NCBI RefSeq assembly: GCF_035918015.1
Contig: NZ_CP109132.1
Coordinates: 5,022,001 to 5,086,000 of the forward strand
Origin: Streptomyces sp. NBC_01754
GTDB taxonomy: Bacteria > Actinomycetota > Actinomycetes > Streptomycetales > Streptomycetaceae
Direction: 5' to 3'
Length of the DNA: 64,000 nucleotides
Both the position numbers and the translations under genes were made by a program. The notes below the pieces were generated by a model. It was not told the DNA's origin. It did not search any database and saw nothing but the letters and a program-made list of their open reading frames with translations. Below, piece after piece: positions 8,144 to 17,839 of this stretch. Each line of letters opens with the position of its first letter. The first letter of the stretch is position 1.

Positions 8144-9778
8144 ATGCGCGGAGCCACACAGGTCAGGTGGGCCGCCTGCGCGGCCGCCGTCGCCCTGGCG
8201 GCGACTGCCTGCGGCGGCGGTGGCGGTGGCGGGGGCGGCGGCGGTGGTGCCGACGGGATCGTCAGCTCCTCCTGGGGCGACCCCCAGAACCCGTTGGAAC
8301 CCGCGAACACCAACGAGGTGCAGGGCGGCAAGGTCCTCGACATGGTCTTCCGCGGACTCGTCCGGTACGACCCCAAGACCGGCGAGGCCAAGAACGAGAT
8401 CGCCGAGAAGATCGAGTCGAGCGACTCGCAGAACTTCACCGTCACGATCAAGGACAACTGGACCTTCAGCAACGGCGAGAAGGTGACCGCCAAGTCCTTC
8501 GTGGACGCCTGGAACTACGGGGCCGCCCTCAAGAACAACCAGAAGAACGCCTACTTCTTCGGTTACATCGACGGCTACGACAAGGCCCACCCGGAGTCGG
8601 GCACGGCGTCCGCCGACACCCTCTCCGGGCTCAAGGTGGTCAACGACACGACCTTCACGGTCAAGCTCGCGCAGAAGTTCTCACTCTGGCCCGACACCCT
8701 CGGCTACGCGGCCTTCGTGCCGCTGCCCAAGGCGTTCTTCACCGACCACGACGCCTGGCTCTCCAAGCCGATCGGCAACGGCCCCTACACCATCGAGAAG
8801 TACGCCAAGGGCTCCTCGATGAACCTGCGCAGGTGGGACGACTACCCGGGCAAGGACAAGGCGCAGAACGGCGGCATCGACCTCAAGGTCTACACGGACA
8901 ACAACACCGCCTACACCGACCTGACGGCCGGCAACCTCGACCTCGTCGACGACGTACCGGCCTCGCAGCTGAAGAACGTCACGTCGGACCTGGGCGACCG
9001 CTACATCAACACCCCCGCCGGCATCATCCAGACGCTCGCCTTCCCCTTCTACGAGAAGGCATGGGACACCCCCGACGCGGTCAAGGTGCGCCAGGGCCTG
9101 TCGATGGCGATCAACCGCGAGCAGATCACCAACCAGATCTTCCAGAAGACGCGTACCCCGGCCAGCGACTGGACCTCCCCGGTCCTCGGGAAGGACGGCG
9201 GCTTCAAGGAAGGCCTGTGCGGCTCCCCGTGCGAGTACGACAAGGCGGAGGCCAAGAAGCTGATCGAGGAGGGCGGCGGTATCCCCGGAGGGCAGCTCAA
9301 GATCTCGTACAACGCCGACACCGGGTCCCACAAGGAGTGGGTGGACGCGGTCTGCAACAGCATCAACAACGTCCTCGGCAACAACAAGGCCTGCGTCGGC
9401 GCCCCGATCGGCACCTTCGCCGACTTCCGCAACCAGGTCTCCTCCCAGAAGCTGAAGGGCCCCTGGCGGGCGGGCTGGCAGATGGACTACCCGCTGATCC
9501 AGAACTTCCTCCAGCCGCTCTACTACACCAACGCCTCCTCCAACGACGGCAAGTGGAGCGACAAGAAGTTCGACGACCTGGTGGACAAGGCCAACGCCGA
9601 GAACGACAGGACCAAGGCGGTCACCACCTTCCAGGACGCGGAGAAGGTGCTCGCCGACCAGATGCCGGTGATCCCGCTCTGGTACCAGAACGGCAGCGCC
9701 GGCTACTCGGACCGGATCGAGAACGTCTCGCTGAACCCGTTCAGCGTCCCGGTCTACGAGCAGATCAAGGTCAAGTGA
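8144..9778 (+). CDS. Peptide-binding lipoprotein of second ABC importer
   Basis: Solute-binding protein (SBP_bac_5, 544 aa) of a second peptide transporter. The signal peptide ends in AATAC with the probable lipidated cysteine at 23, followed directly by twelve consecutive glycines. The ATG at 8144 has AGGAGG at 8132-8137; an ATG at 8123 lies before this site and is less likely. The body shows typical family features such as ANTNEVQGGKVLDMVF and GNGPYTIEKY. It is first in a five-gene operon (binding protein, B, C, D, F) matching S. coelicolor SCO5117-5121. A 98-base gap separates it from the permease. Confidence 0.88.
   Translation: MRGATQVRWAACAAAVALAATACGGGGGGGGGGGGADGIVSSSWGDPQNPLEPANTNEVQGGKVLDMVFRGLVRYDPKTGEAKNEIAEKIESSDSQNFTVTIKDNWTFSNGEKVTAKSFVDAWNYGAALKNNQKNAYFFGYIDGYDKAHPESGTASADTLSGLKVVNDTTFTVKLAQKFSLWPDTLGYAAFVPLPKAFFTDHDAWLSKPIGNGPYTIEKYAKGSSMNLRRWDDYPGKDKAQNGGIDLKVYTDNNTAYTDLTAGNLDLVDDVPASQLKNVTSDLGDRYINTPAGIIQTLAFPFYEKAWDTPDAVKVRQGLSMAINREQITNQIFQKTRTPASDWTSPVLGKDGGFKEGLCGSPCEYDKAEAKKLIEEGGGIPGGQLKISYNADTGSHKEWVDAVCNSINNVLGNNKACVGAPIGTFADFRNQVSSQKLKGPWRAGWQMDYPLIQNFLQPLYYTNASSNDGKWSDKKFDDLVDKANAENDRTKAVTTFQDAEKVLADQMPVIPLWYQNGSAGYSDRIENVSLNPFSVPVYEQIKVK
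8213..8248 (+). repeat. GGN repeat encoding 12 consecutive glycines
   Basis: Twelve glycine codons in a row (GGC, GGT and one GGG) directly follow the lipobox cysteine of the second peptide-binding lipoprotein. They form a flexible membrane tether. The tract is a slippage-prone trinucleotide repeat whose length may differ between strains without breaking the frame. Confidence 0.85.
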
Positions 9779-9876
9779 CGTAGCCGGGGCCGGGTGGCAG
9801 GCGCGCCGTCCGCGCGCCGGCCACCCGGCCTCCCGCATCCCGCCCCGCCCGTACGCCCCGACCCCCGGAGCCCTTC

Positions 9877-10800
9877 ATGGGACGTTATGTGATCCGGCGG
9901 CTGCTGCAGATGATCCCCGTCTTCTTCGGCGCCACGCTGCTGATCTTCCTCATGGTGAACGTGATGGGCGACCCCATCGCGGGCCTCTGCGGCGACCGCC
10001 GGTGCGACCCCGCGACCGCCGCGCAGCTGCGTGCCGAGTTCGGCCTCGACAAGCCCGTCTGGCAGCAGTACGCGACGTACATGGGCAACGTCTTCACAGG
10101 AGACTTCGGCACCGCGTTCAACGGGCAGAAGGTCACGGAGCTGATGGGCACCGCCTTCCCCATCACCATCCGGCTCACCGCCATCGCGATCGTCTTCGAG
10201 ATCGTCATCGGCATCAGCCTCGGCGTCGTCACCGGGCTGCGGCGCGGCAGGCCCGTCGACACCACCGTGCTGATCCTGACCCTGGTCGTGATCTCCGTAC
10301 CGACCTTCGTCACCGGGCTGCTGCTCCAGCTCCTGCTCGGCGTCCAGTGGGGCGTCATCAAGCCGTCCGTGTCCTCCGACGCCCCCGTCGACGAACTCAT
10401 CGTCCCCGGGCTCGTCCTGGCCTCCGTCTCCCTCGCCTACGTCACCCGGCTCACCCGGACGTCGATCGCGGAGAACTCCCGCGCGGACTACGTCCGTACC
10501 GCCGTGGCCAAGGGGCTGCCCCGGCGCCGTGTGATCGTGCGGCACCTGCTGCGCAACTCGCTCATCCCTGTCGTCACCTTCATCGGCACGGACGTGGGGG
10601 GCCTGATGGGCGGGGCGATCGTGACCGAGCGGATCTTCAACATCCACGGGGTCGGCTACCAGCTGTACCAGGGCATCCTGCGCCAGAACTCCCAGACCGT
10701 CGTCGGGTTCGTCACCGTCCTGGTGCTCGTCTTCCTGGCGGCCAACCTGATCGTCGACCTCTTGTACGCCGTACTCGACCCGAGGATCCGCTATGCCTGA
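9877..10800 (+). CDS. Peptide ABC transporter permease (DppB type)
   Basis: Membrane subunit of the second peptide importer (307 aa). It begins MGRYVIRRLLQMIPVFFGA, the classic first helix of DppB proteins. The conserved loop ADYVRTAVAKGLPRRRVIVRH near residues 205-225 docks on the ATPases, and the C-terminus is LLYAVLDPRIRYA. ATG at 9877 follows CGGAG. Its last codons overlap the start of the next permease by 8 bases, so translation is coupled. Confidence 0.9.
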   Translation: MGRYVIRRLLQMIPVFFGATLLIFLMVNVMGDPIAGLCGDRRCDPATAAQLRAEFGLDKPVWQQYATYMGNVFTGDFGTAFNGQKVTELMGTAFPITIRLTAIAIVFEIVIGISLGVVTGLRRGRPVDTTVLILTLVVISVPTFVTGLLLQLLLGVQWGVIKPSVSSDAPVDELIVPGLVLASVSLAYVTRLTRTSIAENSRADYVRTAVAKGLPRRRVIVRHLLRNSLIPVVTFIGTDVGGLMGGAIVTERIFNIHGVGYQLYQGILRQNSQTVVGFVTVLVLVFLAANLIVDLLYAVLDPRIRYA

Positions 10801-11776
10801 GCAGCAGCCGTGGGACGACCCGGACGGGGCCATCTCGGGGGCCGGGGCGGGCGGGCCCACGGACCTCGCGATGGAGGAGGGCGCCTCCCTGGAGAAGGCG
10901 CCCGGCCCCGACGGCACGGGGCCCACCGGCAAGCCGCGCAGCCTGTGGTCCGACGCCTGGCGCGATCTGCGGCGCAACCCGGTCTTCATCATCTCCGGGC
11001 TGGTCATCCTGTTCCTGGTCGTCATCTCGATCTGGCCCTCGCTGATCACGGACCAGGATCCGCTCAACTGCGATCTGGGCAAGTCGCAGGAGGGCTCCCA
11101 GCCGGGGCACCCCTTCGGATACGACGGACAGGGCTGCGACGTCTACACCCGTACCGTCTACGGCGCGCGGGCCTCGGTCACGGTCGGTGTCTGCGCCACG
11201 CTCGGCGTCTCGCTGCTGGGCGGTGTGCTGGGCGGGCTGGCCGGATTCTTCGGAGGCGCCTGGGACGCGGTCCTCTCCCGCATCACGGACGTCTTCTTCG
11301 GTATCCCGGTGGTCCTCGGCGGCCTGGTGTTCCTCTCCGTGGTCACCAGCTCCACCGTCTGGCCGGTGATCGGCTTCATCGTGCTGCTGGGCTGGCCGCA
11401 GATCGCCCGTATCGCCCGCGGCTCCGTGATCACTGCCAAACAGAACGACTACGTCCAGGCGGCCCGGGCGCTGGGGGCCTCGAACGCCCGGATGATGCTG
11501 CGGCACATCACGCCCAACGCCGTCGCCCCGGTGATCGTGGTCGCGACCATCGCCCTGGGGACGTACATCTCGCTGGAGGCGACCCTCTCGTTCCTCGGCG
11601 TCGGCCTGAAACCGCCGGCCGTCTCCTGGGGCATCGACATCTCGGCCGCCTCTCAGTACGTCCGAAACGCACCGCATATGCTGTTGTGGCCCGCCGGAGC
11701 GCTCGCCGTCACCGTGCTCGCGTTCATCATGCTCGGCGACGCGGTGCGCGACGCCCTCGACCCCAAGCTGCGCTGA
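10793..11776 (+). CDS. Peptide ABC transporter permease (DppC type)
   Basis: Partner permease (327 aa) of the preceding gene. A hydrophilic N-terminus of about 60 residues precedes the first membrane segment (FIISGLVILFLVVISIW). The coupling loop NDYVQAARALGASNARMMLRH lies near residues 219-239, and the protein ends GDAVRDALDPKLR as DppC proteins do. The start overlaps the upstream stop by 8 bases, and the next ATPase begins 14 bases after its stop. Confidence 0.9.
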   Translation: MPEQQPWDDPDGAISGAGAGGPTDLAMEEGASLEKAPGPDGTGPTGKPRSLWSDAWRDLRRNPVFIISGLVILFLVVISIWPSLITDQDPLNCDLGKSQEGSQPGHPFGYDGQGCDVYTRTVYGARASVTVGVCATLGVSLLGGVLGGLAGFFGGAWDAVLSRITDVFFGIPVVLGGLVFLSVVTSSTVWPVIGFIVLLGWPQIARIARGSVITAKQNDYVQAARALGASNARMMLRHITPNAVAPVIVVATIALGTYISLEATLSFLGVGLKPPAVSWGIDISAASQYVRNAPHMLLWPAGALAVTVLAFIMLGDAVRDALDPKLR

Positions 11777-11789
11777 GGAGCCCGCCGCC

Positions 11790-12767
11790 ATGTTGCTCGA
11801 AGTGCGCGATCTGCATGTGGAGTTCCACACCCGCGAGGGTGTCGCCAAGGCCGTCAACGGGGTCGACTACAGCGTGGACGCCGGGGAGACGCTCGCCGTA
11901 CTCGGAGAGTCCGGCTCGGGCAAGTCGGTCACCGCACAGGCGATCATGGGCATCCTGGACACGCCGCCCGGGAAGATCAGCGGCGGCGAGATTCTCTTCA
12001 GGGGCCGCGACCTGCTGAAGCTCAAGGCCGAGGACCGCCGCAGGATCCGCGGCCAGGAGATGGCCATGATCTTCCAGGACGCGCTGTCCTCGCTGAACCC
12101 GGTGCTCAGCGTGGGGGAGCAGCTCGGCGAGATGTTCGTCGTGCACCGGGGGATGTCCCGCTCCGACGCCAGGGTCAAGGCGATCGAGCTGATGGACCGG
12201 GTGCGCATCCCGGCGGCCCGGGAGCGGGTGGGCAACTTCCCGCACCAGTTCTCCGGCGGTATGCGCCAGCGCATCATGATCGCCATGGCGCTCGCCCTGG
12301 AACCCGACCTGATCATCGCGGACGAACCGACCACCGCCCTCGACGTGACGGTGCAGGCCCAGGTGATGGACCTGCTGGCGGAGCTCCAGAGGGAGCTCAA
12401 CATGGGGCTCATCCTCATCACCCACGACCTCGGCGTGGTGGCCGACGTCGCCGACAAGATCGCCGTGATGTACGCCGGCCGGATCGTCGAGACCTCGCCC
12501 GTCCACCCGATCTACCGGGCCCCCGCCCACCCGTACACCAAGGGCCTGCTCCGGTCGATCCCGCGTCTGGACCAGAAGGGCCAGGAGCTCTACGCGATCA
12601 GGGGGCTGCCGCCCAACCTGCTGCACATCCCGCCCGGCTGCGCCTTCCACCCGCGCTGTCCGATGGCCCAGCCGGTGTGCCGTACGGACGTCCCGCCGCT
12701 CTACACCGTGGACGAGGATCGCAGGAGCGCCTGCCACTTCTGGAAGGAGACGCTCGATGCACGCTGA
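11790..12767 (+). CDS. Peptide ABC transporter ATP-binding protein (DppD type)
   Basis: Cytoplasmic ATPase (325 aa) of the second importer. Walker A GESGSGKS, signature [15 protein letters not shown] and Walker [13 protein letters not shown] are intact. The C-terminal extension has [17 protein letters not shown] and a final cysteine, the four-cysteine pattern of DppD/OppD. The ribosome site GAGGAG lies 8-13 bases before the ATG. The stop overlaps the next ATG by 11 bases. Confidence 0.9.
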   Translation: MLLEVRDLHVEFHTREGVAKAVNGVDYSVDAGETLAVLGESGSGKSVTAQAIMGILDTPPGKISGGEILFRGRDLLKLKAEDRRRIRGQEMAMIFQDALSSLNPVLSVGEQLGEMFVVHRGMSRSDARVKAIELMDRVRIPAARERVGNFPHQFSGGMRQRIMIAMALALEPDLIIADEPTTALDVTVQAQVMDLLAELQRELNMGLILITHDLGVVADVADKIAVMYAGRIVETSPVHPIYRAPAHPYTKGLLRSIPRLDQKGQELYAIRGLPPNLLHIPPGCAFHPRCPMAQPVCRTDVPPLYTVDEDRRSACHFWKETLDAR

Positions 12768-13932
12768 CGAGACGGGCCGCGGGGGCGGCGGTTCCACGCT
12801 CCTGGCCGACGCGCCCGGAACCGCCTACGCGGAGGGCGACCCGATCCTTCAGGTGCGCGGCCTGGTCAAGCACTACCCGCTGACCCAGGGCGTCCTGTTC
12901 AAGAAGCAGATCGGCGCGGTGAAGGCCGTCGACGGCGTCGACTTCGACCTGGCGACGGGGGAGACGCTCGGCATCGTGGGCGAGTCGGGCTGCGGCAAGT
13001 CGACCGTGGCCAAGATGCTGGTGAACCTGGAGCCGCCGACCGGGGGCGCCATCCGGTACAAGGGCGAGGACGTCACCCGGCTGTCCGGCCGAGCGCTGAA
13101 GGCCGTGCGCCGCAACATCCAGATGGTGTTCCAGGACCCGTACACCTCGCTGAACCCGCGCATGACCGTCGGCGACATCATCGGGGAACCGTACGAGATC
13201 CACCCCGAGGTCGCGCCCAAAGGGAGCCGTCGGCGCAGGGTGCGGGAGCTGCTGGACGTGGTGGGGCTGAACCCGGAGTACATCAACCGGTACCCGCACC
13301 AGTTCTCCGGCGGCCAGCGCCAGCGCATCGGTATCGCCCGCGGTCTCGCCCTCAACCCGGAGATCATCGTCGCGGACGAGCCGGTATCGGCCCTCGACGT
13401 GTCGGTGCAGGCCCAGGTCGTCAACCTGCTGGACCGGCTCCAGACGGAGTTCGACCTGAGCTTCGTGTTCATCGCGCACGACCTGTCGATCGTCCGGCAC
13501 ATCTCCGACCGGGTCGGTGTGATGTACCTCGGCCGGATCGTCGAGCTCGGCACCGACGAGGAGATCTACGACCACCCGACGCACCCGTACACCCAGGCGC
13601 TGCTGTCCGCGGTCCCGGTGCCGGATCCCACGGCCCGTGAGCACCGCGAGCGGATCATCCTGCACGGCGACGTGCCCTCACCGGCCGACATCCCGTCCGG
13701 CTGCCGCTTCCGCACCCGCTGCTGGAAGGCGCAGGAGCGGTGCGTGGTGGAGGTGCCGCTGCTGGCGGTTCCGGCGGTGTTCCGGGACGCGCGGACCCCC
13801 GCCCGGCACGACTCGGCGTGCCACTTCGCCGAGGAGAAGCGCGTGGTGCCGCCGGAGGGACTGCTGGAGACGCCCGAGCCCGCGGACGCGCCGCAGCCCT
13901 CCGCGGACGGCGACCAGGGCCGGGAGGCCTGA
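12757..13932 (+). CDS. Peptide ABC transporter ATP-binding protein (DppF type)
   Basis: Second ATPase (391 aa), with Walker [10 protein letters not shown], signature [15 protein letters not shown] and Walker [13 protein letters not shown]. The cysteine motif [16 protein letters not shown] near the C-terminus is nearly identical to that of BldKE, showing common descent of the two systems. The C-terminal tail is about 30 residues longer than BldKE after the last cysteine and is rich in Pro, Glu and Ala. It closes the operon. Confidence 0.9.
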   Translation: MHADETGRGGGGSTLLADAPGTAYAEGDPILQVRGLVKHYPLTQGVLFKKQIGAVKAVDGVDFDLATGETLGIVGESGCGKSTVAKMLVNLEPPTGGAIRYKGEDVTRLSGRALKAVRRNIQMVFQDPYTSLNPRMTVGDIIGEPYEIHPEVAPKGSRRRRVRELLDVVGLNPEYINRYPHQFSGGQRQRIGIARGLALNPEIIVADEPVSALDVSVQAQVVNLLDRLQTEFDLSFVFIAHDLSIVRHISDRVGVMYLGRIVELGTDEEIYDHPTHPYTQALLSAVPVPDPTAREHRERIILHGDVPSPADIPSGCRFRTRCWKAQERCVVEVPLLAVPAVFRDARTPARHDSACHFAEEKRVVPPEGLLETPEPADAPQPSADGDQGREA

Positions 13933-14115
13933 CCGGCGCGGGGCCCGGTCCGCCGGCACCGGGCGGCCGGTCCGTCGTCACGCCGTTGCGCGGACGCGCC
14001 GTCCTGGAGCGCGTACCGCCCTGGGGGTGTGCCGTGAACCGGCCGGTCACCCGTGTCCCGCCACCGTCCCGAGGCCCTCTTGTCGATCCCCGTACCGCGG
14101 TGGAGTATCGCTGGG

Positions 14116-15198
14116 GTGATACTCACACGGGGAGCCAGAATCACCGGCTCGGTGCTCTGCGCCGTGCTCGCGTCGGTCGTCGTCTGCTGGATCGTCCGGG
14201 ACCTGAGGGCGGTGGGCGAACCGCTCGACCTGCTGCGCCACTGGGCCGGATTCGCCGACGCGCGGCCCGCGGGGCTCCCCGTCACCACACGGACCGACCT
14301 GGCGCTCCTGGCCGTCTGCGCCGCCGTCTTCCTCACCGCTTCGCGCTCCCCGGTCGCGGCGGCCGCGATGGTGGCCACCGGCGTGGTCACGTTCGCGCTG
14401 CGGCTGCCGTCGGTGTGGACGATCGGTGCCTCCTGGACGGACGGGCGCCACAGCGACGAACTGCGGACCCGGGCGCTGGTCGGCACCTTCGTGACACTGG
14501 CCGCGGCGCTGGCGTTGATCGTCACGGGCACCGCGGGGCGCAGACAGCCCCTGGACGTCTACGAGCCGCTGCCCACCCGACCCGGCCAGGGGGCCGGTAC
14601 CGCCGCCTTCCTGGTGTTCGGGGCATCGGCCGCAGTGCTGGGCGCCTGGGAGATCCACTACTCCTCCAGGATGATCTCCGGGATCTACACGGACTGGCTC
14701 CTCGGCGGACGGACCGTCCCGATGGGACTGACCGACGCCCCGCCCGGCTGGGCCAACCTGGCGCTCGTGGCGCTCTGCCTGGTGGTGGCGTGGAGCGCGC
14801 TCCTGCGTGCCGTCCACACCCGGCCGCTCGGCATGATCGCCGGCGCGTTCCTGCTGCTGCTGGGAGGTCTCGACGTGCTGCGGTCGGTCCACCACGAGGT
14901 GCTGGAGCACTTCGGCGACCTCGCCACCCAGGCCCAGCTCGCCGTGCTCACCTCGTTCTTCTACACCCTCACCGGGACCGTCGGGCTCCTCGCCCTGTCC
15001 CGCCGGGGCCTGACGGACCCCGGCGTTCAGGACCCCTACGGGGGCTACGGCCACCCGCCGCCGCCCGGACACGGCCATCCGCCGGCGGAAGCCGCGGGGT
15101 ACGGCCCCGCGGCGGCGGGCGGGCCGGACGGGCCGGGGAGGTTCGGTCCGGCGCCCGGGTTCCCGCCGCCGCCCGGGCCCCCGCCGCCCGGCTGGTGA
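14116..15198 (+). CDS. Uncharacterised polytopic membrane protein with Pro-rich tail
   Basis: Unrecognised membrane protein of about 360 aa. About seven hydrophobic segments run from ARITGSVLCAVLASVVVCW through FFYTLTGTVGLLALS, and then a cytoplasmic-type tail of about 60 residues rich in Pro, Gly and Tyr (GGYGHPPPPGHGHPP). The frame is open from 14053, but the GTG at 14116 has GGAG about 10 nt upstream and is preferred. It stands alone after the peptide-transport operon and converges on the S9 peptidase. I do not assign a function. Confidence 0.7.
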   Translation: MILTRGARITGSVLCAVLASVVVCWIVRDLRAVGEPLDLLRHWAGFADARPAGLPVTTRTDLALLAVCAAVFLTASRSPVAAAAMVATGVVTFALRLPSVWTIGASWTDGRHSDELRTRALVGTFVTLAAALALIVTGTAGRRQPLDVYEPLPTRPGQGAGTAAFLVFGASAAVLGAWEIHYSSRMISGIYTDWLLGGRTVPMGLTDAPPGWANLALVALCLVVAWSALLRAVHTRPLGMIAGAFLLLLGGLDVLRSVHHEVLEHFGDLATQAQLAVLTSFFYTLTGTVGLLALSRRGLTDPGVQDPYGGYGHPPPPGHGHPPAEAAGYGPAAAGGPDGPGRFGPAPGFPPPPGPPPPGW

Positions 15199-15262
15199 CC
15201 CGGGGCCGCACGCCGGGCGGGCGGACCCGGGGCGTACGGCCGGGCCGGACCGGGACGCGGCC

Positions 15263-17392
15263 CTACGGGCGGGGCAGGCCCAGCGACCGCTTGAGGAAGT
15301 CCACCTGGAGCAGCAACAGGTTCTCCGCCACCTGCTCCTGCGGGGTCATGTGTGTGACCCCGCTCAGCGGCAGTACCTCGTGCGGGCGGCCCGCCGCCAG
15401 CAGGGCCGAGGAGAGCCGCAGGGCATGGGCGACCACCACGTTGTCGTCGGCGAGGCCGTGGATGATCATCATCGGCCGTGCCTCTCCGTCGGAGTGGGAG
15501 AGGAGGCCCTCGTCCGTCACCAGGGAGTTGGAAGCGTAGACCTCCGGCTGTGCCGCCGGATCGCCGAAATAGCGCTCCGTGTAGTGGGTGTCGTACAGCA
15601 GCCAGTTCGCCACCGGGGCGCCCACCACGGCCGCGTGGAAGACGTCGGGGCGGCGCAGCACCGCCAGGGCCGAGAGGTAGCCGCCGTAGGACCAGCCGCG
15701 CATGGCGACCTTCGACAGGTCCAGGGGGAAACGGCCGGCCAGCGCGTGCAGGGCCTCCACCTGGTCGTCGAGGGTGAGCACGAAATCGTCCTTGATTGCC
15801 TTCTCCCAGCCGGGTGAACGTCCCGGGGTTCCCCGGCCGTCCGCGGTGATCACGGCGAAGCCCTGGTCGGCGAACCACTGGGACGTGAGGTGCGCGTTGT
15901 GCGCGGCGACGACCCTGCGGCCGTGCGGGCCGCCGTAGGGGTCCATCAGCACGGGAAGCGGACCGTCATCTTCCGTGTAGCCGGTGGGGAGCAGCACGGC
16001 GCACGGAATCCGCCGTGCGCCCCCCTCCGTCAGCCGCACGTCCGCCGACAGCACGGGCGCCTGGGCGTGGTTGGCCACGGTGGCGATCCTCCCCCCGTCC
16101 CGCAGCACCTGTACGGCTGTTCCCGGACGCTCCAGGGAGGTCGAGACCATGACCGTCACGCCGCCCGCGCGCACCGCCGTATGCACCCCGGCGCCCTCGC
16201 TGAGGCGCTCGACGCCCAGCTCGTTGACGCGGTACACATGGCTCTGACCGGTCTCCGGGTCCTTCGCGGTCTCGCCCGCGGTGGCCGATACCAGGATGTC
16301 CGACTCGCCGATGTCCAGCACCGCCTGGATGTGCAACTGGCCTCCGGTCAACGGCCGGTCGCCGACCGAGAGCACCCGCGCACCGCCCTCGTCGGCGATA
16401 CGCACGAGCCGCCCGTCGGGCGCCCAGGCGGGCACTCCGGCGAAAAGTTCCAGCCATTGCGGATCCTCGTCGACGTGGACCGTGCGGGTCGCCCCGGTTT
16501 CCGTGTCCACGGCCAGATGCAGCTGACTGAGCTGGTCACGGGCCTGTACCAGGAGCAGCGGGGCACCGGCCGAGGACCAGTGGACCCGTGCCAGGTACGG
16601 GAAGCGGGTCCGGTCCCAGACAACTTCCGTACGGGTCCCGTCGAGGTCCGTCAGGAAGAGCCGCACCTCCGCGTTGGGCGTTCCGGCGGCCGGGTAGCCG
16701 ACCTCGGCGGGACTGCTGCCCGGGTTCGACGGATCGGCGATCCACCACCGGCGCACCGCGCTGTCGTCGGCCCGGGCGACCAGCAGCCGGTCCGACTCCG
16801 GCGACCACCAGTAGCCCCGGTGGCGGCCCATCTCCTCGGCCGCCACGAACTCCGCGAGGCCGTACGTGATGTGCTCGTCCTCCGGCTCGGCGAGGACGCG
16901 GTCCCCCTCGCCGTCGGTGCTCACCACCCGCAGCGCGCCCCGGGAGACATAGGCGACGTGTCCGCCGTCGGGGGAGGGCCGGGGGTCGATCACCGGGCCG
17001 GGCACCGGGAGGGCCCGCGCGGTGCCCGCCCTCAACTCGGCCACGTACACCGTGCCGGAGAGGGCGAACGCGGCCAACTCGACGGCACCGTCCACCGCGT
17101 AACCCACGATGCCGGCCGAGCCCTCCCGGGTCCGCTCCCGGCGGGCCCGCTCCTGCGGGGACAGCTTCTCCGCCGAACCGCCCAGCAGGGCCCCGGGATC
17201 GGCGGCGACCCGCTCCTCGCCGGTGGAGGTGTCCAGCACCATGAGGCGGTTCGTCCGGTCCGTGCCCGAGGCGGACCTGAGGAAGATCACCCTCGTCCCA
17301 TCCGGTGAGACGGTGAACGAGCGAGGTGCGCCGAGAGTGAACCGCTGGGTCCGGGCGTGCTGGCGGGGAAAAGACAGCTTCTTCGAGGTCAT
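15263..17392 (-). CDS. S9-family prolyl oligopeptidase / dipeptidyl peptidase IV-like
   Basis: Serine peptidase of 709 aa. The N-terminal two thirds is a beta-propeller of the DPPIV type (repeated PDG and APDG turns, EEMGRHRGYWWSPE). The alpha/beta-hydrolase domain follows with nucleophile GWSYGG at about Ser568, Asp at about 649 (HGLADDN) and His at about 681 (GVTHM). The ATG at 17392 fits the family start; a longer frame upstream is not supported. No signal peptide is visible, so it is likely cytoplasmic and may process peptides brought in by the neighbouring importers. Convergent with the preceding membrane protein. Confidence 0.88.
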   Translation of the reverse strand: MTSKKLSFPRQHARTQRFTLGAPRSFTVSPDGTRVIFLRSASGTDRTNRLMVLDTSTGEERVAADPGALLGGSAEKLSPQERARRERTREGSAGIVGYAVDGAVELAAFALSGTVYVAELRAGTARALPVPGPVIDPRPSPDGGHVAYVSRGALRVVSTDGEGDRVLAEPEDEHITYGLAEFVAAEEMGRHRGYWWSPESDRLLVARADDSAVRRWWIADPSNPGSSPAEVGYPAAGTPNAEVRLFLTDLDGTRTEVVWDRTRFPYLARVHWSSAGAPLLLVQARDQLSQLHLAVDTETGATRTVHVDEDPQWLELFAGVPAWAPDGRLVRIADEGGARVLSVGDRPLTGGQLHIQAVLDIGESDILVSATAGETAKDPETGQSHVYRVNELGVERLSEGAGVHTAVRAGGVTVMVSTSLERPGTAVQVLRDGGRIATVANHAQAPVLSADVRLTEGGARRIPCAVLLPTGYTEDDGPLPVLMDPYGGPHGRRVVAAHNAHLTSQWFADQGFAVITADGRGTPGRSPGWEKAIKDDFVLTLDDQVEALHALAGRFPLDLSKVAMRGWSYGGYLSALAVLRRPDVFHAAVVGAPVANWLLYDTHYTERYFGDPAAQPEVYASNSLVTDEGLLSHSDGEARPMMIIHGLADDNVVVAHALRLSSALLAAGRPHEVLPLSGVTHMTPQEQVAENLLLLQVDFLKRSLGLPRP

Positions 17393-17558
17393 GGCTACGA
17401 ACCTAACTCCGGAGCGCCGGTCCGTGCGCCCCTCGTGCTGCTGTGCCCCGATCAATGCGTCGGCACGGATAGTTATGATCCGTAGCGCTCGGTGGGTATG
17501 AACCTGCTGGCTCCATGTGTGCTGCCCGTCCCGACCGTACTGATGGAGGTGAACCGCC

Positions 17559-17753
17559 GTGGCACTCTCGATTTCGGCGGTGGTGCTGCTGGCGATCGTC
17601 GTCTTCCTGCTCATCCGGAAATCCGGACTGAAGGGCGGACACGCGGTGGTCTGCATGTTGCTCGGGTTCTATCTCGCGAGCTCGTCGATCGCCCCGACCA
17701 TCTCGGAGGTGACTTCGAACGTGGCGGGCATGATCGGGGGCATCAAGTTCTGA
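17559..17753 (+). CDS. Small membrane protein, 64 aa
   Basis: GTG at 17559 is preceded by GGAGGTGA at ideal spacing. The 64-residue product has two hydrophobic stretches (ISAVVLLAIVVFLLI and AVVCMLLGFYLASSSI) separated by a basic turn RKSGLKGG, then a short polar tail. It has no catalytic motif and I do not recognise a characterised family, although similar proteins occur upstream of mshB in other Streptomyces as far as I recall. Function unknown. Confidence 0.75.
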   Translation: MALSISAVVLLAIVVFLLIRKSGLKGGHAVVCMLLGFYLASSSIAPTISEVTSNVAGMIGGIKF

Positions 17754-17827
17754 TCCGGCCACCCGGGCCGGGCCTGCTGGGGCCCGCCCCTCCCGTGGGG
17801 CGGTCGGAGCGAGGGGCGGGCGGCTCG

Positions 17828-17833
17828 TAGGCT
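17828..17833 (+). promoter_or_regulatory. Probable -10 box of leaderless mshB
   Basis: TAGGCT lies 6 nt before the mshB ATG, and no Shine-Dalgarno sequence is present. This is the arrangement of a leaderless transcript starting at or near the ATG. No clear -35 is visible. Confidence 0.5.
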
Positions 17834-17839
17834 GGACCC

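Noticed and set aside
13740..15539. 599-codon plus-strand frame across ABC ATPase end and membrane protein gene
   Set aside because: Arg/Gly/Pro-rich shadow that crosses two real genes in another frame.
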